Under the pieces are notes generated by a model, which saw only the letters and a program-made list of their open reading frames with translations, was not told where the DNA came from and made no database searches. DNA of 64,000 bases, taken from positions 124,001-188,000 of the forward strand of contig NZ_CANLOB010000001.1 in the NCBI RefSeq assembly GCF_947492815.1. The letters run 5' to 3'. Both the position numbers and the translations under genes were made by a program. How positions within the stretch are numbered: position 1 is the first letter of the stretch; every line of letters starts with the position of its first letter. Positions 44,027 through 53,082 of this stretch are shown piece after piece. The stretch is from an uncultured Dokdonia sp. (GTDB lineage: Bacteria; Bacteroidota; Bacteroidia; Flavobacteriales; Flavobacteriaceae).

Positions 44027-47000
44027 ATGAAAATTAAAAACAACACCTCGGCAAAAGTAAACCCCTTTACAATCGCGGCGATAATTGGGGTGTTTGTTCT
44101 AAGTTTTTTTTTAATCACCAAAGGAAATTCAAATACTCCCAAAAAACTTTCTACGACAGAAAATAGTAATGCTAATAACATAAATACGCCTACTATATTA
44201 AAAGAAATAACGTATACAAATTTATTTGAAACAACTGATCATGAACTATATAGTGACGATGATTTAAATATTTACATTGCAAATACATCAAAAACACCTA
44301 AATTAATCTACAAATACAAGGATAAGCCGGAAGGAAGATCACTATCTGATAATTTCTTTATGCATGTATATGTAAAAGATAGTACGAAACTTAAAGGGAA
44401 AGCAACTTATGCTAATGTAGATTTTAAACAAAAGCCTGAGGTTATTAAAGATGATGGTGATATATATTATGTTTTCCAAAAAGACTTAGTTAGTAGTAGT
44501 TATATGGAAAGCTACATCCCTATCGAAAATATAGCGTATATCAATACTGGACGTTTTCAACCTAATGCAGGTAGATCTTTAGACGTTAGAAAACTAACTG
44601 TTGAAGACATTCCTAAAGATCAACTAAAAAACAAATTAGACAAAATTAATTTCACAATAAATCAGGAGGCTTTTGCTAAAATTAAAGCAAAAAGAAATGA
44701 TGCTTTAAGCAAAGGAATTCTTATATCTCAAGATGACGATATTGTGAATGGTCGTATCTCTTTAAATAATGAAGAATATCAAAAAGTAGAACTGCGCCTT
44801 AAAGGGGATTGGACAGATCATTTAAAGCATGAGAACAAATGGTCATATCGATTTATTATGAAAGGTGAAAACACTTTTAAAGGGATGCGCAAATTTTCTG
44901 TACAACATCCCATTGTGCGTAATTATTTATGGGAATGGTTATTTAATAAAGTTGTTAAAGAAAATGAACTTATAGGACTACGATACAATTTTGCAGAAGT
45001 CAATCTTAAAGTTTCAGGAAGCATAACTGATGTAGATATTCCAATGGGAATTATGGCAGTAGAAGAGTCTTTTGACAAGATCCTTATCGAAAATAATAAA
45101 AAGAGAGAAGGTATTATAGTAGGTTTTGACGAATCTCTATTATGGAAAGATAGAGAAAAACAGCGCATTCTTAATTTAGAACCCAACTCTTTATCTAGAG
45201 ACCTTCACAGCTTACGTAATGCGCAAATCAAAATTTTTAATGAGAACAAAGTCCTTTCTGACCCTAAACTTTCAAAGCAGTTTGATACAGCAAAAGATTT
45301 ACTAGACGGGCTACGCAATGGAAAATACAAAACATCTGAAGTTTTTGATGTAGATAAACTTGCAACGTTCATAGCACTTACTAATCTTTTTGGAGGATAT
45401 CATGGATTCATCTGGCACAACTTGCGCATCTATTACAATCCTATTACAAATAAATTAGAACCTATATCCTTTGATTCAAATAGCGGAACTCGATTAACTA
45501 AAATGCTTGAGTACCCTATGTCTAAAAATGATACTGTTCTTCAAGAAAAAGTGCTCGAAAAACTCAAACTAGTTAGTGATTCTAATTTTATTAATGATCT
45601 TATACAACGCCATATTAAAGAACTGCAACCGTTGAAAACAGATATATACACTGAATTCACAAACTCTTTTGACTTAGATATTCTTGCACATAATAGCAAC
45701 TTTATCAAAAAACAGATCAATCCTGCTGTTCTTATCACTGCAGATTTAATTTCATATGATGAAAACCATATGAGAATCGAAATTAACAATGTATCTGGAC
45801 AACCTGTTACTATAGAAAACTTATTAGATACAGAAGGACGTGTTTTAAGCATTAACAAAGAAGCAATTACTTTAAAAGAAAAATCTAGTACTGTTGTTGA
45901 TTTTTCACTCAGCAACTATTTTGTAAACGCATTTGTTTCAAAAAAAAATAAAAAAGGAGCTTTTCAGTACCCTAAAGATGTACAAAAACTAAGAGTGTCT
46001 CATTATGTAAAGGGTATTCTTACAAGAAGGAATGCGACTATTGCCCCTTTTAGTAAAAATCCAAACCTAGATAAAAGCATTACGTATTACAAAAAGCAAA
46101 AAGAAGAAAACTTTCAAGAGTTTTCTTTCATAGAAATACAAGAAGAAAATATTCTTGTATTTAAAGAAGGGGCTCATGAAATCACAAAAGATCTTATTAT
46201 CCAAGCAGGTTATACCATACATATAACTCCTGGTTGCATTCTCGATTTTAAAAATGAAGCATCCCTACTTTCTTATGCTACTTTTATAAGTAATGGCACT
46301 AAAGAAAAACCTATCAAATTTTACTCATCAGATAGCTCGGGTAGAGGTATTTTTATTTCAAATGCAGCGCAACAATCTCAAGTAAGCTACAGCACATTTG
46401 ACAATCTTTCAAACCCAAAATCAGATATCTGGGAAGTGTCTGGCGCAGTAAATTTTCACGAAAGTGAAGTAATTATTTCAAACAGTGTATTTAGTAATAA
46501 TAGATGTGAAGATGGTCTTAACATTATACGTTCATCATTTACAATGACAGATACGTTATTTGAAAGCACGCAATCTGATGCATTTGATGGAGATTTTGTT
46601 ACAGGAACTTTAGAAAGATGTACTTTTTTAAACTCAGGAAATGATGGTATTGATGTTTCCGGATCTGAACTCTATCTAAAAGACATCACTATAAAAACTC
46701 CTTCTGATAAAGCAATTAGTGCTGGTGAAAATAGCACAATCACAGGGCAAGACATTAAAGTTTTTGGAGGAGAAATAGGCGTTGTAAGTAAAGATCTCTC
46801 TAACGTAAGACTTGCCAATGTGCATATTACAGACACACGATTAGGTATTTCTGCCTTTCAGAAAAAATCAGAGTACGGGGTAGCCACTATAATCCTTAAA
46901 GATGCTATTCTGAAAGACAATGAACTTGACTATCTAATCGAAAACAAATCAAGCCTTATTTTAAATGATATTGCTGTAGAAACAGTAGATGACAACGTCA

Positions 47001-47044
47001 TTGATAAGATGTACGGAAATGAATATGGAAAAAGTAGTCGCTAA
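44027..47044 (+). CDS. CotH-like kinase with parallel beta-helix domain
   Basis: A 1005-residue protein with an N-terminal membrane anchor (residues 15-33). The CotH-like domain spans about 240-560: VELRLKGDWTDHLKHENKWS, then FRKFSVQHP-type text, then YNPITNKLEPISFDSNSG. CotH proteins are atypical secreted kinases. The C-terminal part (about 690-990) has right-handed beta-helix repeats (short strands with N/D/S turns such as GNDGIDVSGSELYLKDITI), possibly binding polysaccharide. It overlaps the VTC gene start. Substrate not known. Confidence 0.85.
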   Translation: MKIKNNTSAKVNPFTIAAIIGVFVLSFFLITKGNSNTPKKLSTTENSNANNINTPTILKEITYTNLFETTDHELYSDDDLNIYIANTSKTPKLIYKYKDKPEGRSLSDNFFMHVYVKDSTKLKGKATYANVDFKQKPEVIKDDGDIYYVFQKDLVSSSYMESYIPIENIAYINTGRFQPNAGRSLDVRKLTVEDIPKDQLKNKLDKINFTINQEAFAKIKAKRNDALSKGILISQDDDIVNGRISLNNEEYQKVELRLKGDWTDHLKHENKWSYRFIMKGENTFKGMRKFSVQHPIVRNYLWEWLFNKVVKENELIGLRYNFAEVNLKVSGSITDVDIPMGIMAVEESFDKILIENNKKREGIIVGFDESLLWKDREKQRILNLEPNSLSRDLHSLRNAQIKIFNENKVLSDPKLSKQFDTAKDLLDGLRNGKYKTSEVFDVDKLATFIALTNLFGGYHGFIWHNLRIYYNPITNKLEPISFDSNSGTRLTKMLEYPMSKNDTVLQEKVLEKLKLVSDSNFINDLIQRHIKELQPLKTDIYTEFTNSFDLDILAHNSNFIKKQINPAVLITADLISYDENHMRIEINNVSGQPVTIENLLDTEGRVLSINKEAITLKEKSSTVVDFSLSNYFVNAFVSKKNKKGAFQYPKDVQKLRVSHYVKGILTRRNATIAPFSKNPNLDKSITYYKKQKEENFQEFSFIEIQEENILVFKEGAHEITKDLIIQAGYTIHITPGCILDFKNEASLLSYATFISNGTKEKPIKFYSSDSSGRGIFISNAAQQSQVSYSTFDNLSNPKSDIWEVSGAVNFHESEVIISNSVFSNNRCEDGLNIIRSSFTMTDTLFESTQSDAFDGDFVTGTLERCTFLNSGNDGIDVSGSELYLKDITIKTPSDKAISAGENSTITGQDIKVFGGEIGVVSKDLSNVRLANVHITDTRLGISAFQKKSEYGVATIILKDAILKDNELDYLIENKSSLILNDIAVETVDDNVIDKMYGNEYGKSSR

Positions 47045-47759
47045 ACATATGCCAACAACAGCTTCCAATAATCTGAGATATGAGCGTAAATTCATTTATG
47101 AAACCATAACTCCAGAAGATCTTATAAATACCGTTGTGCTTTCTAATTCTTTTTGCTTTCGCGAAATTTTTCACCGGCGTACCGTCAATAACATCTACTA
47201 TGATGATCAAGCAATGAGTTTTTATCATCAGAATGTATCTGGAGACGAACTTCGTGATAAATATAGATTGCGGTGGTATGGAGATGCTTTTGAGCTTATC
47301 GAAAAGCCTGTTCTTGAAATAAAGAAAAAATACGGTGCAGTTGGAGATAAGTTGTCTTTCGCTTTAAGCGAACATACATTTCATTTAAAAAAACATACAA
47401 GTCAAGAAATCCAACAAAGAATTAGAGAGGCTATCAAAGAAAACCACACCCCTGAATTGGCTTTAAAGCTGGGCAACCTAACCCCTTCTCTATATAATTC
47501 TTATGAGCGCAGGTATTTTTTATCTGACTGTGGCAACTATAGAATTACTATAGATTATAATATGACGTTTTATAATCCGCATTTTCCCGACTACGACCGA
47601 TCAAAAGAACCACTATCTGATACTGTTTTAGAATTAAAATACAACGTATCTGATGACAAAGAAAGTAGAAAACTCACACAGCAATTTACCGCTCGTTTAT
47701 CTAAAAATTCAAAATATGTACGAGGCGTAAACCTTATACATCACCAGCAGAATAATTAA
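47019..47759 (+). CDS. VTC domain protein (polyphosphate polymerase-like)
   Basis: About 246 residues from ATG 47019 (47025 is equally possible); either start overlaps the end of the CotH gene. Conserved VTC basic and acidic residues are visible: LRYERKFIYE, the paired arginines in YRLRWYG, EIKKKYG, YERRYF and VLELKYN. In yeast VTC this tunnel fold makes polyphosphate; bacterial members are usually uncharacterised. Coupled to DUF4956 and CotH genes. The dispersed palindrome at 47155 is read as CFRE. Confidence 0.87.
   Translation: MNMEKVVAKHMPTTASNNLRYERKFIYETITPEDLINTVVLSNSFCFREIFHRRTVNNIYYDDQAMSFYHQNVSGDELRDKYRLRWYGDAFELIEKPVLEIKKKYGAVGDKLSFALSEHTFHLKKHTSQEIQQRIREAIKENHTPELALKLGNLTPSLYNSYERRYFLSDCGNYRITIDYNMTFYNPHFPDYDRSKEPLSDTVLELKYNVSDDKESRKLTQQFTARLSKNSKYVRGVNLIHHQQNN
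47155..47166. repeat. Partial palindrome in the VTC gene
   Basis: GCTTTCGCGAAA, a 12-base partial copy within the coding sequence. Confidence 0.7.
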
Positions 47760-47860
47760 GCTATTATAGTGTTTAGCATTAGTTCCTTTGTGTTTGTCGA
47801 AATTTGTTGTTAGTTAGGCATAGAAACATGAGTTTAGCCTAAACTTTAAAATTAAACACT

Positions 47861-48520
47861 ATGAAATCTAAAGCTCTTATCTTACTCACATCTGTTTTAC
47901 TTTTTAGCTCTTGTGTTGTAAAATCACTTCAGCCTTTTTATAAAACAGAAGACCTATCATATAATGAAAAGCTTATAGGTAACTGGACTGATCAAAAAAA
48001 TGATATTTGGACTGTCACTTCTGTAAAAGAAGAATTTGTAAAAAACCAAAAAAAAGAAGAAAAACCATCTGAAGATGATTTAAAAGCTTTTGAAACATAC
48101 AAAGACGGGTATATCATTAATTATACTAAAAAAAACTCCGAAGCTCTATTTATAGCAATGCCATTTAAAGTAAATGAATATTTATTTGTTGATTTCACTC
48201 CTTTTGAATATGGGAGCAATGAATTAAATGGACTTGCCGCAGCGCATCTTTTAACAACACATTCTACAGCTTATGTAGAAATGAACGAAGACGGTTCTAT
48301 TACTTTAAAATGGTTATCAGAAAAAGCAATTAACAATCTAATGAAAGAAAATAAACTGCGAATTAAACATGAAAAAACAGGTGTTAATGAAGATTTAGTT
48401 CTTACAGCTCCTAGTGAAGAGCTTCATAACTTTCTAAAGAAGTTTATGACATTAGATTTCGACAGTAAATGGGACAATGATGATGTTTACACGTTAAAAC
48501 CTAGAAATGCAAGACCTTAA
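47861..48520 (+). CDS. Predicted lipoprotein
   Basis: A 219-residue protein with a lipobox signal (VLLFSSCVVKSLQPFY). The V-V-K-S-L-Q-P-F-Y start after the cysteine recurs in flavobacterial lipoproteins I have seen but have no name for. The rest is mixed alpha/beta. It overlaps the sensor kinase gene by 14 bp, so it is the first gene of a three-gene signalling operon and might be its periplasmic input; that is inference. Confidence 0.75.
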   Translation: MKSKALILLTSVLLFSSCVVKSLQPFYKTEDLSYNEKLIGNWTDQKNDIWTVTSVKEEFVKNQKKEEKPSEDDLKAFETYKDGYIINYTKKNSEALFIAMPFKVNEYLFVDFTPFEYGSNELNGLAAAHLLTTHSTAYVEMNEDGSITLKWLSEKAINNLMKENKLRIKHEKTGVNEDLVLTAPSEELHNFLKKFMTLDFDSKWDNDDVYTLKPRNARP

Positions 48521-49571
48521 TTTTAACTTTAAAAAAGCTAATTATCACAGACCACTATTATTACATAGCGTTTTGTGGTCTTTAGCGTTTGTAGTTCTTG
48601 TATTTATATTTTCCAAAGGACAACAACCTATAAAAGTTGATTATATCTACACTTTTATGTTCATTCTTTTTATGGCTATGCCTGTGAATATCAATTTTTA
48701 TTTCTTAATTCCTAAATTTTTAAAGCTTGAAAAATATATAGTATACACCCTATTATTTTTAGTAAATTTAGCTTTTTTCATAACCTTGTGTCTATCATTT
48801 TTCCAACCAATGCTAGATACTTTATTCCCAGACTTTTTCTTTGTTTCTTATGTTTCAAATAAAAACGTGTATACCATATTTAGCATTTTCCTTATCGCTA
48901 CAACACTTTTAAAACTAGCTGAAGATTGGTTTTATTTTAACACTAATGAAAACAGAGTTTTAAAACTTAAAAACCAACATATTCAAACACAACTATTATC
49001 ATTACGATCACAAATAAATCCGCATTTCTTATTTAATTCTATAAATGTGATTTATGCAATGGCACTTGAAAAAGATACTAATATTACAAAAGCAATCGTA
49101 GAGCTTTCTGATGTATTACGCTATGTAATTTATGATTCAAATACAGAGCGTGTCACTTTAAAAGAAGAAACAAAATTGCTGCAAAACTATATTGCATTCC
49201 AGGAATATCGTGTACAAGACTCAAACAGCGTAGATTTTAAAATAATCATCCAAGATGAGCAGTTCAAAATATATCCTATGTTATTATTACCACTTATTGA
49301 AAACAGTTATAAATACGGGACTTTTGACTCTCATGCCCAAAAGACAATACAAATCAAATTACTGCAGTCTAAAAATCATTTTAAATTTGAAATAACGAAC
49401 GCTACAAACCCTTCTATAAAAAATAACTTAGCTACTACCTATTCAGGAGTAGGCCTAGAAAATCTAAAGAATAACTTACATTTGGTATATCCTGAATGTC
49501 ACCAATTTATTGTAGAAAATACTGTTGACACTTTTAAAGTCACTATTGAAATCACAGATGAGCACCAATAA
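48507..49571 (+). CDS. LytS-type sensor histidine kinase
   Basis: A 354-residue protein with four membrane helices in the first 150 residues. The His_kinase domain follows: the H-box RSQINPHFLFNSINV near residue 170, the N-box LIENSYKYG, and GVGLENLKNNL in the ATP lid. It overlaps the response regulator gene by 14 bp, a clear cognate pair. Confidence 0.93.
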   Translation: MQDLNFNFKKANYHRPLLLHSVLWSLAFVVLVFIFSKGQQPIKVDYIYTFMFILFMAMPVNINFYFLIPKFLKLEKYIVYTLLFLVNLAFFITLCLSFFQPMLDTLFPDFFFVSYVSNKNVYTIFSIFLIATTLLKLAEDWFYFNTNENRVLKLKNQHIQTQLLSLRSQINPHFLFNSINVIYAMALEKDTNITKAIVELSDVLRYVIYDSNTERVTLKEETKLLQNYIAFQEYRVQDSNSVDFKIIIQDEQFKIYPMLLLPLIENSYKYGTFDSHAQKTIQIKLLQSKNHFKFEITNATNPSIKNNLATTYSGVGLENLKNNLHLVYPECHQFIVENTVDTFKVTIEITDEHQ

Positions 49572-50256
49572 AAATAGAAATATACATTGCCTTATTATTG
49601 ATGATGAGATTTCTTCTCAACGTGTATTACATCATTTTATTAAGGACACTGAAGTTTTAGAATTAAAACAAACATGTAGTAGCACTTCAGAGGCCTATAA
49701 ATATTTACAGCTACACGATGATATTGATCTTTTATTCCTAGATATTAATATGCCTCAACAATCTGGATTAGATTTTTACAAAGGTCTACAACACCCCCCT
49801 GCAGTAATCTTTACCACTGCTTATCCTCAATATGCTGTAGAAGGCTTTGAAGTAAATGCTATAGATTACCTCTTAAAACCTATCGCTTATGATCGATTCT
49901 TAAAAGCAATACATAAAGTTCTAAACCACAAACCTCAAATAAAAACTATAGATGATTTTGTTGTTTTAAAAGAAAGTAAAGTACTCCATAAGGTATTTTT
50001 TAAGGACATACAATACATAGAAGCCTATGGTGACTATATAAAAGTAATTCTAGAAGAAAAGGTTATTGTTACACATAGTACATTCTCTAATTTTATAGAA
50101 AACCTTCCAGATTACTTCATACGCACTCATAAATCATTTAGCATAAATCTAAGTAGACTAAATCACCTTTCGGGAAATCAAATACTATTAGATTCCCACA
50201 CAATACCTATTGGCCAAACCTATAAAGCCAGTGTTCTAAAAGCTCTTAATCTATAA
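49558..50256 (+). CDS. LytTR response regulator
   Basis: About 232 residues from ATG 49558, which overlaps the kinase stop; the frame also opens at 49525 but that start is unlikely. Receiver domain with IIDDE, phosphoacceptor Asp in LLFLDINMPQQSG, and the switch residues TTAYPQYA and LLKPIAYDRF. A C-terminal LytTR DNA-binding domain follows (IQYIEAYGDYIKVILEE, FIRTHKSFSINL). It acts with the adjoining kinase; target genes not visible. Confidence 0.94.
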   Translation: MSTNKNRNIHCLIIDDEISSQRVLHHFIKDTEVLELKQTCSSTSEAYKYLQLHDDIDLLFLDINMPQQSGLDFYKGLQHPPAVIFTTAYPQYAVEGFEVNAIDYLLKPIAYDRFLKAIHKVLNHKPQIKTIDDFVVLKESKVLHKVFFKDIQYIEAYGDYIKVILEEKVIVTHSTFSNFIENLPDYFIRTHKSFSINLSRLNHLSGNQILLDSHTIPIGQTYKASVLKALNL

Positions 50257-50264
50257 TAACAAAT

Positions 50265-50879
50265 ATGATCAAACGCACACTTTATATTTTATTGATAGCA
50301 TTCTTGCATACAAATTGCACCCCAAAAGATAATATATACACCACTCCCACATTTTCTAAAAATGGCACCATAAACTGCGTTATAGAGATACCTGGGGGCA
50401 CCAATAAAAAAATAGAGTTTAATCCTAAAACTCATTTATTTGAAATAGATCAAAGAGATGGTAAAGATCGTATCATTTCATTCTTACCATATCCTGCAAA
50501 TTATGGATTTATCCCTTCCACCCATTCAGACCCAGCTAAAGGAGGAGATGGAGATGCGTTGGATATTCTTCTTCTTTCAGAAGCTGTTCCTACAGGTTCA
50601 ATAGTAGAAGTAATTCCAATCGCAATGCTTAAATTATTAGATAATGGAGAATTTGATTATAAAATTATTTGCATCCCTAGTGATCCTAAAAAACGTATTA
50701 TAGACGCATCTACGTATACTATTTTTTCAGAAAAATACATTCATGCAAAAAACAGTATAGAATCATGGTTCTTACATTATGACACAGGAGGTGATAAATT
50801 AATAAGTAAAGGCTGGGGAGATGAAGAGGAAGCACTTAAGGAAATTACTAAAAGTGTAGTGCTTAAAAATGAGAAATGA
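50265..50879 (+). CDS. Inorganic pyrophosphatase with lipoprotein-like signal
   Basis: A 204-residue family I pyrophosphatase: FNPKTHLFEIDQRDGKDR, then FLPYPANYGFIPST, then the metal-binding GDGDALDILLL and later DPKKRIID. The signature DGDPLD has Ala in place of Pro. Unusually, the N-terminus is a signal with a cysteine at the expected lipobox position (LIAFLHTNCTPKD), so the enzyme may be tethered outside the cytoplasm. Standard PPases are cytosolic. 8 bp after the response regulator; overlaps the next small gene. Confidence 0.85.
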   Translation: MIKRTLYILLIAFLHTNCTPKDNIYTTPTFSKNGTINCVIEIPGGTNKKIEFNPKTHLFEIDQRDGKDRIISFLPYPANYGFIPSTHSDPAKGGDGDALDILLLSEAVPTGSIVEVIPIAMLKLLDNGEFDYKIICIPSDPKKRIIDASTYTIFSEKYIHAKNSIESWFLHYDTGGDKLISKGWGDEEEALKEITKSVVLKNEK

Positions 50880-51150
50880 GTTCATGAAAGAAGAAGAAGA
50901 AGAAGAAAACATGACAACACATGAGGCACTCATTAATTCTTTACGCGACAAAACATATTCTTCATTAGAAATAAAAAAAATAAATCGAAAATGTTATCTA
51001 ATTATCCATTTTGAAACATATTCTAGAACATTTATAAATAAATTTAAAAAACCAAAAGAATACAGGCATATCTGGCAAATATCAGATTGGCTTAAAGCCA
51101 ACTTTGACATTGAAAAAGAGCAATTAAAATTACCTATAAACAGCTCATAA
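50869..51150 (+). CDS. Small hypothetical protein
   Basis: A protein of up to 93 residues overlapping the pyrophosphatase gene end by 11 bp. ATGs at 50869, 50884 and 50911 are all possible; the middle stretch encodes a poly-Glu run (KEEEEEEN). The core (YLIIHFETYSRTFINKFKKP) is not recognised. Coding potential is moderate. Confidence 0.5.
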   Translation: MRNEFMKEEEEEENMTTHEALINSLRDKTYSSLEIKKINRKCYLIIHFETYSRTFINKFKKPKEYRHIWQISDWLKANFDIEKEQLKLPINSS

Positions 51151-51157
51151 TAAAACA

Positions 51158-51192
51158 TAAAAAATCCCGCAAATAGCGAGATTTTTTTTTTT
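51158..51192. terminator. Bidirectional terminator-like hairpin
   Basis: AAAAAATCCCGCaaataGCGAGATTTTTTTTT, an imperfect stem with T-runs on both strands, between the small plus-strand gene and glmS on the minus strand. Confidence 0.75.
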
Positions 51193-51211
51193 GTATTACT
51201 AAATCTATCTC

Positions 51212-53059
51212 TTATTCTACGGTAACAGATTTAGCTAAGTTTCTAGGTTGATCTACATTCTTATCTAACATTACTGCTATATGGTATGATAATAATTGTA
51301 ATGGTATTGTCGCTAGTAAAGGTGTAAACGGCTCTAATGTTTCTGGTATTTCAATAACATGATCTGCCAGTTTTTTCACTTCTTCATCACCCTCTGTTAC
51401 GATACCAATTATTTTTCCACTTCGTGCCTTTATTTCTTCTACATTACTAACCACTTTCTCATAATGTCCTTTTTTGGTAGCGATAACAACTACAGGCATT
51501 TGCTCATCTATCAATGCAATAGGACCATGCTTCATTTCTGCTGCAGGATATCCTTCTGCATGGATATATGAGATTTCTTTAAGCTTTAATGCTCCTTCTA
51601 GCGCTACAGGAAAGTTATAACCACGTCCAAGATATAATGCATTAGATGCATCTTTGTATTGTGAAGCTACATGTTCTGCTTGCTCATTAGATTTTAAAGC
51701 CTTCGCCACTTTTGCTGGAATACGTTCTAACTCCTGCAGATACGCTCTGAATTCAGAAGTTGAAAGTGTTCCTTTATGCTTTGCTAACTTTAAAGCAATA
51801 AGTGTAAGAATTGTAATTTGAGTTGTAAATGCTTTTGTTGATGCTACTCCTATTTCTGGACCAGCATGCGTATAGGCTCCCGCATGTGTTTCTCTAGATA
51901 TGGAAGACCCTACAACATTACAAACACCAAAAACAAAAGCTCCTTGGTCTTTTGCTAATTTAATAGCTGCCATTGTATCTGCTGTTTCTCCACTTTGAGA
52001 AATTGCTATAACAACATCATCTTTATATACTATTGGATTCCTATATCTAAACTCAGAAGCATATTCTACTTCTACAGGAATACGAGCAAACTCTTCAAAA
52101 ATATATTCAGCAACAAGACCTGCATGCCAAGAAGTACCACAAGCAACGACAATAATACGACGCGCATTTAAAAACTTCTCTAAATTGTCATCTATTCCAG
52201 CCATCCTAACAATACCTTTATCTACAAGCATACGCCCTCTAAAAGTATCTGTAATTGCATCTGGTTGCTCATAAATTTCCTTAAGCATAAAGTGATCATA
52301 ACCTCCTTTTTCTATTTGCTCTAGATTTAATTGGAGTTCTTGTATATAAGGATCTACAAGAGAATCATCTTTAATCTTACGAATTTTTAATTTCTTATGA
52401 TTACGCACAACTGCCATCTCACCATCTTCCAAGTAAATAGCGTTATTTGTATATTCTATAAAAGGAGTCGCATCTGATGCTATGAAAAGTTCATTATCTC
52501 CAACACCTATTGCTAGCGGACTTCCAAGTCTAGCCACTACAATTTCATTAGGTTTTGTTTTATCAAAAACAGCTATAGCATATGCACCTATCGTTTGATT
52601 AAGTGCTATCTGAACAGCTTTTCCTAACTTTACACCTTCTTTTATCTTTACATCTTCAATTAAGTTTACAAGTACTTCTGTATCTGTATCTGATGTAAAA
52701 GAATACCCTCTATTTATAAGTTCTTTACGTAATGGATCATAGTTTTCTATAATTCCATTATGAATAATAACAAGATTACCTGAATTAGAAATATGAGGAT
52801 GTGAATTAATATCATTAGGCACACCATGTGTTGCCCATCTTGTATGACCAATACCTATAGATCCATTTGTTGAAATTTCGCTTTCTAAGCGATTCTTCAA
52901 ATCTTCGACTTTTCCTTTCGTCTTTGACATTTTAAGGTTTTCCCCATCATAAAGTGCTATTCCTGCACTATCATACCCTCTGTATTCAAGACGTTGTAAT
53001 CCTTGTAAAATAATAGGATATGCATCTCTATATCCTATGTAACCAACAATTCCGCACAT
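51212..53059 (-). CDS. glmS: Glucosamine-fructose-6-phosphate aminotransferase
   Basis: A 615-residue enzyme making glucosamine-6-phosphate for cell wall and LPS. The N-terminal glutaminase domain starts MCGIVGYIG, giving catalytic Cys1 after Met removal. Two SIS isomerase domains follow (ACGTSWHAGLVAEYIFEEFA, ISQSGETADT, then LGRGYNFPVALEGALKLKE), and it ends with the conserved PRNLAKSVTVE. Full length. Next to DUF4270 on the same strand. Confidence 0.98.
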   Translation of the reverse strand: MCGIVGYIGYRDAYPIILQGLQRLEYRGYDSAGIALYDGENLKMSKTKGKVEDLKNRLESEISTNGSIGIGHTRWATHGVPNDINSHPHISNSGNLVIIHNGIIENYDPLRKELINRGYSFTSDTDTEVLVNLIEDVKIKEGVKLGKAVQIALNQTIGAYAIAVFDKTKPNEIVVARLGSPLAIGVGDNELFIASDATPFIEYTNNAIYLEDGEMAVVRNHKKLKIRKIKDDSLVDPYIQELQLNLEQIEKGGYDHFMLKEIYEQPDAITDTFRGRMLVDKGIVRMAGIDDNLEKFLNARRIIVVACGTSWHAGLVAEYIFEEFARIPVEVEYASEFRYRNPIVYKDDVVIAISQSGETADTMAAIKLAKDQGAFVFGVCNVVGSSISRETHAGAYTHAGPEIGVASTKAFTTQITILTLIALKLAKHKGTLSTSEFRAYLQELERIPAKVAKALKSNEQAEHVASQYKDASNALYLGRGYNFPVALEGALKLKEISYIHAEGYPAAEMKHGPIALIDEQMPVVVIATKKGHYEKVVSNVEEIKARSGKIIGIVTEGDEEVKKLADHVIEIPETLEPFTPLLATIPLQLLSYHIAVMLDKNVDQPRNLAKSVTVE

Positions 53060-53082
53060 ACTGCTATATGTTATTCAATTAT

